A stretch of DNA of 64,000 nucleotides, taken from positions 112,501 through 176,500 of the forward strand of contig JAUIRK010000793.1 of NCBI GenBank assembly GCA_030549495.1, written 5' to 3'. The translations under genes and the position numbers were made by a program. Each line of letters begins with the position of its first letter. Position 1 is the first letter of the stretch. The stretch is from Nectonema munidae. Lineage: Eukaryota > Nematomorpha > Nectonematoida > Nectonematidae. The notes below the pieces were generated by a model that saw nothing but the letters and a program-made list of their open reading frames with translations, was not told the DNA's origin and ran no database searches. Of this stretch, positions 49,781-61,399 are shown piece after piece.

Positions 49781-52700
49781 CTAAATTTTGAAATGAAAAA
49801 GTTCATTAAGTTGAGCTAATAATAACTTAAATCGAACAAGATAATTAAAAAGAAGTTCTTTAATTATAGTATATCTTGACTTCTTCTTAATTACAAAGAG
49901 GGTTTCAGGGAATAGATCCTTTTTTATGATTTATTTGGAGTTGCAGTATTAACAACCACTTAATTCCAAGCTTGTTTTTTCTCGCTTCACAATGAAAGTA
50001 AATTTTAAAATAATATTTCTCAAGACAAGTTACTCGATGCATATTCTGATTCATGAAGTAGTTTGGTACACAAAGTGAAGGAAGAATGTCAAGTCTAGAC
50101 AGTCCGTGGCTAGGCATAATAATGCCGCATGTGGACGTTAATTTGGCCAGGATTTCTTTCTATGTTCGTTTCTTGATTAACACAAAACATAAGCCAAAAG
50201 TTAAAATTGTGTTCACTAAATTCAGTTTCTGAAGTCAAACACCTATCAAATATCATATATATATATATATAAAATCTAGGCCATTTTTTCTTTTTTTTTT
50301 ATGAAATTTTGTTTCATTGCCGGCAAAATAGAAAAATTTACTTCACAAATCAGTTACTATTAGAGAAATGGTGCTCTTAAATTATGGTGCAAAGTCCCAT
50401 TCATTTCTCTGTGCACTTTGTTTCGGTACTGACTCTAGAAAATTTTGTGCGGAAGTTTTTTTTTTAAAAAATACGACTATTTTTTCGGATCAATACTTTT
50501 TAAGTGATATATCACACCAAAATTATGATTTTATTCTATCTCTACTGAGTGTAATATCTTGATTCATTGTGTAAGAGCATACAAAAGACTTTAGGGAATA
50601 GGATGTGAAAGAAGCACTTTATTCGGTAAAACGCGTTGTGTTTCGGAACAGCTTTACTTTCCTTTGTGAAGTAAAATGACTTGATAAAGGTGCGTATTTT
50701 TTTTTGTAATTTATTTCATTCCAGCATAAATTTATGCTAAAATTTTTAAATCATTTAAATGCAAACAAAAAATGTCATTTTATAAGCAAGTTCACTTCTT
50801 TATTTTCAAAGTAAGGAATATGCTGAAAAATATTGTTTCAGCCATATAACCTTGCACACTTTGTGCAACGTGTAGAAATAAATGATGGCAGGATTGGAAT
50901 CATTTGTAGCTTGATATATATCCTCCTCAAGCAGCTAAATAGCCTTGAATAGCAAGCTTCAAAATTTGTCATATAAAATTGTTCTCCTTCAAACGGACGT
51001 GTGTCTTTTAGTCTATAATATAAAGATCTATAATAATAATAATAATAATTTATCGTTTTCTATTTTGAAGGAACATTATTTCTCTTACAACTTGAAACTT
51101 TTGAAATAACTCACTGCTTACTCGCGTTCGACAAAAGAGTCATGCTATTTTTGAGTAGTATGCAAGCAGCAATACGCAATGTCTCCCATATAGCGCTTAA
51201 ACAAGTTCCACCTATTACTAGTCCAACATCTGGTGAGCCATTTTACCGAATTACCCCCATGTACCAGGTTAAAATAGATACATCTTGCTAACTAATCAGC
51301 ATTTTTAAAATTTTATTGTTTTTCGCCATTTTTTCTTTATAAACAAACTTTTACTTTTTGGAAACAAAATCAGTATCGGATTACTGATTCCCAGATTAGT
51401 GATGATAGCCAATCAAAATTGTAAATGAGGATGATTTTCTCAAACTTCTATACATAGTAATTTCAATATGTCATGATTAAAATGGTATATTTGTCAAAAT
51501 CTTGCTAAGAAGAGAGGGTAGTGCATACAAATATATTTTATAACTTTTGTGGATAGTATAACTGTCTACTTCAAATGATGCCACTCGGGCATTTTGTTTT
51601 TTCTAGGGAATGATTTCTTTCAATGAGTAAGCACTTACGCGAATCCCTTTCTTTGAAGGGAAGTTTGACGCTAACACTTTGATACCTTCTGATATCTTTT
51701 ATCACATTTGCAGATTCGTTTGAAAGGCGATCTTCAATCGATCTTTTTTTCAGTTTATTTGTGCCAACTCTGATGCATGGATTCTAAATTCAAAAGATTA
51801 AGGAATGTAGGTGATCAAAAAATTATTGCGCGATATGCGATATGCTTCTATCCTGTTATTGTTTAAATAAATAAGTTATGCTCTGTTATAATTAACAAAT
51901 GAGTTAGATAAGAAGCTAATTAACCAGTTACTTAGTTAATTAATTAAATGATTTCTTACCATTTCACATCTTTTGTAGCATAAGCGGATGAGGCATTCAA
52001 AGTAAACGTTGTCTATGTCTGGAAATTTGAAGGCTTTAAAGTGGGTGTATGAAATATGTTGAAATTCATTCGAAATAATTTGTTGAGGGCCAATAATTTT
52101 GCGATGCAAAGGACAGCTAAAATGAATTTTCAAATTTCGCATCATACCAGAAAAAAATGTGGAAAACGAAAGTTTACTTTCTACAAGTTATTGAAGATAT
52201 CTCTTTTTTGAGAAAAGTTAATTGAAATATTTATTTACCGTATTATTGGATGAACCTAATCTCTGTTTTGATTATTATGCTTGAGCAATGGTATTATACT
52301 CTTTTTTCTGGATTTCTTTTTTTGGTTTTTTGCAAATTATTTATTTTTGACTTTGTGACAATTCTACCTACTACTTACTTTTTTTGATGTCTTACTTAAA
52401 TGATACTTGGTTAAATGCTTTGCGTTAACTTTTTTAACAATTCAGGCTTGTTTATTTTAAAGTACAAAAATTTAAAAATATTTGAGAATGGAACAGGTTT
52501 TAAATGCTTTACAGGGAAGACTTATAAATCGCTCTAACTAAAATTGGAATAAACGAAGTCAAATATTTTATATTAACATTTGCATTTAAATTCTATATTT
52601 TGGGATTTAGTGGATCACTTTGACGAGGCCTATTTATAAGTCTTCCTACTAAAACTTTTAGAACCTGTTCGATACTGAAATAGGACGAAGCTTTCGCATT

Positions 52701-55700
52701 CTAATATAGAGAGCTAAATTTTTTTAAAAAAATTCCAGTGTTTAATAAATACAAAATGGGATTGCCAAAAAGCAGAATTGCATTTAAAGATTAGTCTTTT
52801 GGCACATATGTCCATCAAGTTGTACTTTAAGAATATAACTGCGATCTGGTTATTCTTTCTCACAAATTAGTATTGCGAAAAGACAAAGTAGTGAATCTTA
52901 GGTAGACAACGTTTTGATTGTTTTGAGTGGTAAGAATCTTTTCAGTTATATATGATTTGAAATCGTGTATATTTATTTAGCGTCAAATTTATATCCCATC
53001 TTGTACGCAAATTGTGCCAATTTTGGAACCTCTGTTTATATTTGCACATGAATATCTTGAATGCTTTTAGCTAAAGTAGTGAAGATATTTTATTTTTATA
53101 TAAAATTTATGGTATAAAAGTAGTATGCTTCTGTCAGTATGTTTTTACTGTAGCGTAATTTTTTTCGCTAAAATTGATTCACACGTGACAATACTAATCA
53201 ATCAATCTTATATCATCATCATATCAATATTAAAATTATACATTTAATGAATAATTTTGTTAAAATTTATTCTCAAAGGAAATTTTGACAGTTAACATAT
53301 TTAACGTTTAACTTTGCATCCGCCTATTTTAATTGGAAGGCTAAAAAAACTTTTAATGGTAACGTAGAGTGTTTTCATCGAGAAGGCACAATTGCACCGC
53401 TTGTATCGAACTATGGGGAAAGCAAGCTTGATGTAGGATCGAACCCAAGACCTTGAGTTATCGAATCCAGAATCTAACCAACCATACTCCTCACGTCTCA
53501 TTCTTATAAACTTTAAGTTGACCTACAACTTAAATCCTTGATTAAAAACGTCAAGATGTTCTAGTAAAATTGAACCTCAAAAAAATTACAAAGAAGGCAG
53601 GGAAGCTTAAATGAAAAATGGAAAGTTATAGAACTTAGAAGAAGAATAAGTTATAAGTGTTCAAAGTATGTAATAGTTGGGCAAAAGATAGAAAAATCAA
53701 TAAAATTTTTACTTTTTAAAAAATAAAAAATGATCATCCTTTTATAAACACTCATGATTTTTGCACAATAAAAGATTGAAATTCAAATAAAAAATGGAAT
53801 TTATGAAAAATTAAATTTGGAAGTAAAATTTTAAAAATAAAAAATGTTTAAGCAGAAAAATAGAATCTTAATAAATTTATGAACAAAATGGAAACAATTT
53901 TCTATCAGCCAAAATATCTTGCTAGAAAGTATAAGCAAGATTCCATGGAGGTTTCAGGAAGCAAAATTCTCTCCGCTTGTATCCAAATAAGGGTAGAGAA
54001 AGTAGAACCCGGACCTTTGAATTCCGAACCTCTAGAAAATAGGGAAAGAGAAATTTTTAAAAACTTACCCTGAGTTGTCGAGTAGTTCAATTTTTGTCGT
54101 TTCTGTGCCATCATGCGCAAAACAATGAAAAGCATAGAAGTCATAGTTTTCTGTTTTTTTAAAAAAAAAAGCACACTTTTTATAAAAAAAAAACTCCAAA
54201 AAAATAAAAAGTTTTAAATATATCAGTTTTTTTATCTATATTTTTATTGCAATTTTAATATATGCATTATTTTTTATTTTTGATGTTGCCTTTCCCAATT
54301 AACGTATTCTTAGTTTGATGGCATAGTTCTTCAAGACATCAGAGACGGAAATATTTTTACGTTTAGTAAAGATTTAATCTGACAAACTATGTAGCAATTC
54401 CTTCAATATATTATAAAATATTGAACAACCATTGATGAATGCCAAGAAGAAGGAGAAGCAAAAAGACATTTATTTGTGAAATTCCATAGATGCATAATAA
54501 CAATATGAAGAATATAGTAAGGAATAATGAAACAGTAGTTTCATGGTGACATTTTTCAAAAGACCAGGAAGTCGCTAATTACAAAAAAAATCACTTATTA
54601 TAAAAAATAGTTGGAAATTAACTTTAAACTTTTTTTAATTTTTTTTAAGTAAATTATCAAAACAAGAAGCTAAAATTACAAGTGTACATTTTCAATACGA
54701 AAATAAGAAAAGTGCTGTAAAAATAAAAATTGTTGATAATATATTTGGTTGTTATAGTAAACTTTGTTAAAAGCAAAACAGTCTTTTTATGAATAGTAAT
54801 TTGAAAAAATCAATTAATACATGTCAAATGACTGATAAATAGAGAATTAATTCTTGCATTCTCCCTTCTTTCTATTCAAACGATTTTTCCAATTTTTTAA
54901 TGAAAATCCTGTTGATCTTTCAATCATTGATAAATTTCAAATCCTATAACATATCGAAAAAGTTCAGCAATTAAAGAAAAAAGTTCATTTGTTGAATAAA
55001 AAATAATTACCAATATATTTTAATCTTTGAATACTGATTGGGGGAGAATACTATAAACCATTAGCCAAAATAAGATAAAAATAGCTTAAAAATTTTGATA
55101 AAGCTTAAATTTATATGCTTCAAATTTGAGTTCTAGTTTAGTAAAATCCCCCCCCCCCCCTTCCCAATGCCAATTCTAAATCTGTCCCTGTTAATTAACA
55201 ATAACTCAGATAAGTAGTATATATAGGAACTTACAAATTTTATTTGTAAAATGTAAAATTTTGAAAGCTTGAGCACAGTGATTGACAATTGTAAAAACAC
55301 CCTATTAGGAGGAAAGATGGTTGTTGAAGAATTTATTCATCTTAGGGCATGAATTTTGAACGTAAAATTTGATTTAAAAAATGTTCAAATAATCCAGAAA
55401 TTTAATGATGATGTATATTCTTATACCCACACTCTTGTTATCAAAAAATCACTTTTTCAAAAAGAAAACGTATTAATGTTTTAATTATACAAATCAAATA
55501 ATATTTTCTCCACATTCAAGCCAAGAATATTCTCCCATTACTAGGCGGATGATTAGGATGTCACGATGAGGTTTCGAATCTGGGATCACCGAATCGAGTT
55601 GAGACCATAGACTTCAAAAGATAGGATATCAGCCGATCTTGTCATTTTTAAGTCCAATATGATAAAAATTTCACACCGTACAATTCTTTCAATTGGATGT

Positions 55701-58700
55701 CAATGAGCTACATCTTGAAAAAGTTTGGGAAAATATTCAGGTTATTTCGGGTAAGCATTTCAAAGTGGTGTGATGACTGATTTCATATAGTGTTTATCCA
55801 ACATATGTTACATGAATGGATAAAATTGATTACAGATCTAACATGATTCTTACTTTTAGCGTTATTTTGCATGGTGAAGACGAATGAAGCGGTTTCTCCC
55901 AGTAAAATCGTTTTCATCGCATCATGCTGCAAATTTTTGCCCTGAATTAACTTCATTGAAACTCTTGGCGGAATAACTTTTTCCAAGATTTGCTCTTTTG
56001 AGAGGTGTTGCCTGTAAAAATTTTGGGAAGAAAAGTGATAAATGAATTTTTTTTGAAATCCAAAGTAATTTTTTAGTGAAAAGTGAATCATTTTATTGAA
56101 CTAAAATTAAATTTTCTATTTTTAATGCCAAATTCAAGTATAGTCATAAAAAGGTTAACACTTGAAAGAAATTTTCATGTAAAATATGAAAAATGGAAAG
56201 ATTGATAAGAAATTTTTTTAGTAAATGCTCTGTCTTTTGATGGTTTTTATGTAATAAAAAAAGACATTTAGAAAATGTTTCTCTGCTTATCCATGATCTT
56301 TATTCACAATGTATTTGAAACTCATGAACTTCTTACATGAACCGATAACTATTGGAATCAAGTTTTCTCGAAAAGCACTGCAATACAATAAGACAGTAAA
56401 GCGCGGTTTGGATCTTTTTAGAATTTTCATTTTTTAGAATCATTCTAGAAAATTATAGGATGCAGAACTTTGTAAAATAAAACCACTCTCATCAGCATTT
56501 AATACGTTTTCGAATGTTTTTGTTAAGTATAGAAAAATGAGTAAATGATCGTCTCAGAATGATTCATCTTAGTTTTAAATATTTTTATATACCCTATTTG
56601 ATAAAATTAATGATTTATTCTGCATTTTTGGAACACTCAAACGATGTTATATAGTTGTGGTATATATTGTAAAGGTAAAGGCAGCATGGAGTGTTTTCAT
56701 TGAGAAGTCACAATTTCGCCGCTTGTATATTGAACTATGAGGAAAGTAGGCTTGATGCGGGATCGAACCGAATACCTTGAGTTATCGAAACCCAGTATCT
56801 AACCAACCTTACTCACGCCCCCTTGCCTTGTTGTAGCATGAAATGCGATGTAAGGTAGTCCTGTTATTTGTTTATTCAAGGATTCAAACAACAAAATTTT
56901 AACCATTCTTTTCAATTAAAATCAAAATAACTTTTCTACTATTTCACACTGAGAACAGCTTCACTAATCTCATGTAGAGAGTAGGTCTTCGATCTCAAGT
57001 TAGAAAAGTGAACTTGAAACGCGAGACAACATTTACTACCATATTTCCAACATCTTAGTTAAGTTTAACACGACTTCTTAACTTATTAAAAGTTGGAATA
57101 TGTGTTTTCCTTTTTCTGCTCTATTTTTGCAATCCCATTAAGCAAGCTTTGTTATTTTAGAGTTTTAAATGTTTTTTTTAGATATATTTTCACAGTAAGT
57201 TAAGTAAATTCTTCTTTCTTTCTTTCTTTCCTTTGGTTCACATTTTTTTTCTCAAAATAATGCACAGACTATGGAATTCATTCCCACTCTATACAATTTT
57301 CCACGACACATGAATCTTTAAAATAATCTTTAATTTTGTGAATAACTTAAAACATAATAAGTAGTAAAATTACTATAATAATATTAAATAAAATTAGTAA
57401 AGTTAATAAATTAAAAAAAAATTTCTAGATATGATCTCGCTGTTGAAGCTAGATCCCGGTATTCCGAATTGTTTAGTTATCGGAATTTTTATTATCTTGT
57501 ATCGTAAAATAATAAAACATTGCAACTTCACAATTTTTAGATTTATTTCAAAAAAATGTTTAAACAAAAATAATGCACACTTATCATCAAAGATATTATT
57601 TTTAATTTTATTGAACTTAAAATATTTGATTAAATTAATTTTTAGATAAATTTATTGTAAATGTAAAAATGAAAAAATAAAACTTGTTTTGCTCTAATGA
57701 TGCTTTTGTCAGTTTTGGATGAAAGTTGGTGAATTGAAAAGGAAAAAATCTTACGGAACAGAAAATGAGGAAGAAAGTTGTCGAATTTTGTTCTTTTCAA
57801 GTTCACATCTCAAGTCAAAAGATTTGTCTTCATTTTCAATGATGCCCAAAAAACGTTCGAACATTACAATCACCGTATTTTGATACCATGATTTGCCATT
57901 TATGAGAGAACCCTGCGAAAAATATGTTACAAAAATACAAACATATGTTTTTAGCAAAAAATATATTACAAAGGCTATATTATTGAAAAAAAGTCATTTA
58001 AAATCATCTCTGCATTCAGAAATTTTTACATGAGTTCAATTTATCGCATAAAATTTTTGATTCTTTGTAAGCGGGTATACGGTGATTCCTTGTTTCATCA
58101 TGATTCACTTTTGATGGCTTCACATAAAGACAGTCTCACCCAATTATATTGATGAAGTAATTATGACACACCATCTTGAGAATTGTCAATCAAGAACAAA
58201 ACCATGAGTTTTTGAATCGAAATGTTATGCTAGCAAGGGTTCGTTTGAAAAGTTTCAAAAAGCAATTCAACCTGATTGGTGTTCAGATGTGTGGCGAAAG
58301 CGGATCTGGAGTGATATGTAAAAAAATCAAACGCTTATAGGGTATTGGTAAAGGATAGCAAATATAAGACAGAACAAGTATATATCTGCATCATCAAGAT
58401 ATGACGGTCTCTGATCCTAATAGCTATATGCAACAAGATGTTAAATGATAATAATACTTAAATTTCATTTTCACACCTTCTCTTTCAAATCTAAATTTTG
58501 TGAAGACAGAATGAACTTGATGTTTGTAAGGACTCACTTTGAAAGCCCATATTTTTTAATTAGTTGGATGTTTAGTAGTGCGGATCATCATACATTATTG
58601 TAATCACTGTGCAGTCCCAGTTTGAGAAGGGGATTCAAAAATGAAGGAAAATTGATTTTCGTTATTTGTTATTTTTTGAATTTTTTATATTTTTTACATC

Positions 58701-61333
58701 AAATTGTGAACAAAAATGCAGCTTTCATTAAAATGTCATGGCATGTACAAAGCGCTATCCATAAAATTCCAAGGTTCTTTTACTCTTTATAGCTCTAGTG
58801 TATAAACTATAATTTGTCTATTGGCTTCGCTGATAAAATTGGTTGACAACAAAAAATTTAACGATAAAACACAAAAAGAGGATTAAGCTGATGACTTGTT
58901 GGCATTCTTCATTTAAAAAGGCGAAAAATTTTAAAAGAACTTGATTGGCAGTTGTTGTTCCGCACTCATCAAGGGAAAAAGTGAAGATCACAGTTTCAGC
59001 ATTTTTGCCTTGAAGCTGACATTGCTTAGCTTTGAAGAAGCCTTTGGAGTAGATCACGCCATTGAAATCTTGGGAAAATTTAAACTTGACTTGCATACTA
59101 TTTGAATTTATATCACAGATCACCTCTTTTTCTAAATAAAGATTGCGTAAATGTAACATTCATAATTAATCAAATGAAATCATATTACAGCCCTTCTTCA
59201 TTTACTGTCAATCACTAATTTATGATCTTTCTATTGGTTCTAATGAATGCCAATTTTTTTCATTGTTAATACGAAATAGCGAAGATCATCATTTTAAATA
59301 AACTATACAATTAAATGGACAGCTAGTAAAAGTCATATTCTTTCAGTTTAATGAAATTTAGTAATAAATTTATCATGGAAAAAGAAAAAAGTCGACCTTG
59401 AATTTGATGTTTTCCATTCAATTTTTGATGTAATCATTTTAACAATTCTCTTTTTAGTATTGATATGAAGACTTTTATTATTATTTTTTATTTATCTAGC
59501 TCATCATAAAGTGATAAATAACAAATTACAAAGTTTTAATTAAAATTAAAATGTTTTTAAATTACCGAAAAGGATATACAGACATTACCGTTTTACAAAA
59601 CCCCGCTTTACGAAACCTCATTTTTATGAACTGTGTTTTTACAACTAGAAATATATTTCACACAAAGATGTTGAAGAAATTCTTTATGCTTACAGAGGTG
59701 AAATTAGAAATGAAGAGTTATTTGAAATGGAAAAAATGGAAGAGAAAGAAAAAAGAGGAAGATGAAGATGAAGAATAGATAAAAAAAATTTCTATATATC
59801 AGTTCGATGAAACTTTTTCTTATTGAAAAAGCAAGTAATGTCTTTCATCAGTAGGATGCTTGATTTGAAAGTTCAACTGTTGCTACAAATTTAACAAGAG
59901 CTTATCCATTTTACAGTCAAATTTCCTACGAAATAAGAAAGAAATTTTTTAAACAAAAAATTCAAGAGAGTTTTTTGACAAAAGGTTGTAATCTAAAAGA
60001 AAATCAAAAAAAAATTTTCTTCGATATTACCTACGAATGACATATTATAATTATAGATTAAAATTTTTAATTTGTTATATCCCATTAGTTTTTTCAAAAG
60101 AACAGTTTTCATTCCCACAGATAAAAAGTGGTGATACCTCCTCACTTTACGAAATTCTCACTCAAAGAATGTTGTCAAGAACGCATTTAGTTCGTTAAGA
60201 TGAAGTATACCAATTCTTATTTTGTACATTTTCTCGAATAGATTAATTGTTTCAAATTATTCAATAGTGTTTTCAATCGAAAATGCAAGATGAGCTTTAT
60301 CATTAAATTGTAGATATAAAAAAGATGTTTAAAATATAAAAAACTTTTAAACTATGTGTGGAAAAAGTTTTTGAAAAATATTCGAAATCCTTAAAGACAA
60401 GCATTGCTCATTTTTGGTTTAGTATATAAAAATTTAACATACAGGTATACCTCATCAAAACGAACTAATTCGTTTCGGACGTTAAGTGAAAATTACGATA
60501 AGTGAGGTTCATTGTGAATCGAAAACTCATATTTTCCCAAAATACCAGTTTACTATTATAATTATTTTAACATTTTATGTTATAACATTAAATAAAATAT
60601 ATAATTAAATATCAAATTTTTTTTATTCATATACATTTATCTTTTATTAGAAAAGTATCTATAGTTTTATGGGCGAGAAATTTCCTCTTAAAAACTTACA
60701 ATTAATTTGGCGGTAACAAACATATGATTTTGATATATTTTGATATTGTTTTAATTATTTTACCATATGAATCTTTTTTAAACTCCAAATTTTTTTATTT
60801 ATTTTCATTTTTGATTTTTTGGATATTTTTTTTATTAAAAACATAATTCTTAAAGCTTAGGTTTCTTAAAACGAGGTAAGCCTGTACTTTATTCAAAAAA
60901 AAATGAACATTTTTTCATTACAAAATTTTTTCCGATATTATAAATCACAATTTAAGATGGAAAATATGTATATTCTGCAAATTATATTATGACAACCCTC
61001 ATGTTTTCTCCGTCTTAAAGTATTCAATAATGAGAAATATTCTACTATGATAATCCAGAATATTTGCTTCGGATATATTTATGTATCATTTTCATATTCA
61101 AATCGCTGTTATGTCTCTAATTCTTAATAAAAATGTTCTTTCTTACCCAAAATTCTGTTTGGAGAAGCAGAAACACTTTTAAGATAGTTTTCTTCATACT
61201 GGATGTATTCTTCATTGTTATCGTAGGATTTGAACACAAAGTCTTCCTTCTGCGGGGGTATTGGCAAATTTAGCAGGTATTGGTGAACTGGAAATATCTG
61301 GATATTAATAAAAAAAAAAGCAATGAATAACAT
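49629..61333 (-). CDS. Zona pellucida (ZP) domain membrane protein (8 exons, complete)
   Basis: An apical extracellular-matrix protein of the ZP family. In arthropods such proteins polymerise at epithelial surfaces and shape cuticle and lumen. Exons in transcript order: 61333-61147, 59131-58941, 57912-57755, 56011-55854, 54150-54069, 52116-51960, 51783-51639, 49780-49629. The 1230 nt are open, 409 residues plus TGA, with every junction in phase. Residues 1-18 form a signal peptide. ZP-N (about 64-178) has four Cys and ZP-C (about 190-314) has six (HCFAHDG, SGCPLHRK, YFECLIRLCYKRC, NPC). LKKRS at 322-326 is a furin-like site. A transmembrane helix spans about 372-397, followed by a basic tail ending KRKK. 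It is a short, ZP-only protein with no EGF or PAN domain. I cannot assign it to a named family member. Confidence 0.93.
50921..51017 (+). repeat. Right copy of the 97-bp duplication
   Basis: Near-identical to 49265-49362. It lies in intron 7 of the ZP gene, so the pair brackets the last ZP exon. Confidence 0.9.
51639..51783 (-). CDS. ZP gene exon 7: last ZP cysteine and cleavage site
   Basis: Acceptor TTGAATTTAG, donor GTAAGT. It reads NPCIRVGTNKLKKRSIEDR, then a polar stretch ending PFKERDS. LKKR followed by Ser fits the furin-type consensus that releases ZP ectodomains. Phase 0 in, phase 1 out. Confidence 0.88.
51960..52116 (-). CDS. ZP gene exon 6: end of ZP-C
   Basis: Acceptor TTCATTTTAG, donor GTAAGA. 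It begins CPLHRKIIGPQQ and contains HFKAFKFPDIDNVYFECLIR and LCYKRCEM, the F-x-AFKFP-x-x-x-V-x-FEC signature of ZP-C. Confidence 0.95.
53350..53495 (-). mobile_element. tRNA-derived SINE copy in a ZP intron
   Basis: On the - strand TGGTTAGATTCTGGATTCG, GGGTTCGATCCTACATCAAG and a tail with CGATGAAAACACTCTACG. Same family as 39184 and 56672. Confidence 0.85.
54069..54150 (-). CDS. ZP gene exon 5: ZP-C AHDG motif
   Basis: An 82-nt exon. The acceptor is TTTAAAAAAACAG and the donor is GTAAGT. It reads YDFYAFHCFAHDGTETTKIE, then LLDNSG, matching the V-x-N/H-CFAHDG...IQLID-x-x-GC block. Another frame through the same bases is open for longer but carries no ZP motif. Confidence 0.92.
55085..55192 (-). 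mobile_element. End of a hAT-like element, second copy
   Basis: Read on the - strand it starts CAGGGACAGATTTAGAATT, followed by a G run and TTTTACTAAACTAGAACTC, the same as 10028-10150. It lies in a ZP intron, with C/G homopolymer length differences. Confidence 0.6.
55545..55625 (+). mobile_element. tRNA-like sequence with B box
   Basis: GGCGGATGATTAGGATG is followed by GAGGTTTCGAATCTGGG, a good Pol III B box. No cloverleaf was found. Probably another SINE head. Confidence 0.4.
55854..56011 (-). CDS. ZP gene exon 4: linker and start of ZP-C
   Basis: Acceptor TTTTTACAG, donor GTAAGA. It reads QHLSKEQILEKVIPPRVSMK, then LIQGKNLQHDAMKTILLGET, then ASFVFTMQNNAK. The ILLGETASFVF piece fits the KIGD-x-LTLV strand of ZP-C. 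Phases 2 in and 1 out agree with neighbours. Confidence 0.9.
56672..56821 (-). mobile_element. tRNA-derived SINE copy in a ZP intron
   Basis: On the - strand TTGGTTAGATACTGGGTTTC (A-box region) and CGGTTCGATCCCGCATCAAG (B box). It ends at AATGAAAACACTCCATGCTG and a CTTTACC tail. This is the best preserved copy in the window. Confidence 0.88.
57755..57912 (-). CDS. ZP gene exon 3: end of ZP-N
   Basis: Acceptor TTTTTCGCAG, donor GTAAGA. It reads GSLINGKSWYQNTVIVMFER and later SFDLRCELEKNK, matching the YENTIIVQ...LRC end of ZP-N. Confidence 0.94.
58941..59131 (-). CDS. ZP gene exon 2: start of ZP-N
   Basis: Acceptor CTTTATTTAG. It reads KEVICDINSNSMQVKFKFSQ, then NGVIYSKGFF-K, then FTFSLDECGTTTANQ. 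GVIYSKGFF is near-diagnostic for arthropod ZP-N. The donor (GTTCTT) is weak and was chosen because it restores phase 0 and the expected CGT...NT-IV spacing. Confidence 0.88.
59570..59785 (+). mobile_element. pogo/Tigger-type transposon fragment
   Basis: A Tigger-like terminal sequence (CATTACCGTTTTACAAAAC, then CTTTACGAAACCTC) is followed by a frame reading EEILYAYRGEIRNEELFEM and EKMEEKEKRG. This fits the V-EELLxxHGEELTNEDLxELE C-terminal block of Tigger transposases. Terminus and C-terminus lie next to each other, so the middle has been lost. It sits between ZP exons 1 and 2. Confidence 0.55.
60442..60884. mobile_element. Tigger-like MITE (443 bp, TA flanks)
   Basis: The left end is CAGGTATACCTCATCAAAAC. 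The right end read on the - strand is CAGGCTTACCTCGTTTTAAG. Both are flanked by TA. CAGGCxTACCTCGTTTTA is the pogo/Tigger terminus. The body is AT-rich without a frame. It lies in ZP intron 1. Confidence 0.72.
61147..61333 (-). CDS. ZP gene exon 1: signal peptide and pre-ZP segment
   Basis: The first ATG in this frame is at 61333-61331, giving MLFIAFFFINIQIFPVHQ, a hydrophobic leader. An acidic/aromatic stretch follows (DFVFKSYDNNEEYIQYEENY) up to NRIL and donor GTAAGA at 61146. A non-ATG extension upstream is possible but not needed. Confidence 0.85.
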
Positions 61334-61399
61334 TTCCCAAGGAATCTCCAAAAATTTAATCGTTTGCAGAAAGAAGTGAACATTTTTTTGCCCATAGGG

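Noticed and set aside
53905-54174. 89-codon - strand frame overlapping ZP exon 5
   Set aside because: Longer than the true frame but has no ZP motifs. The HCFAHDG frame fits splice phase on both sides.
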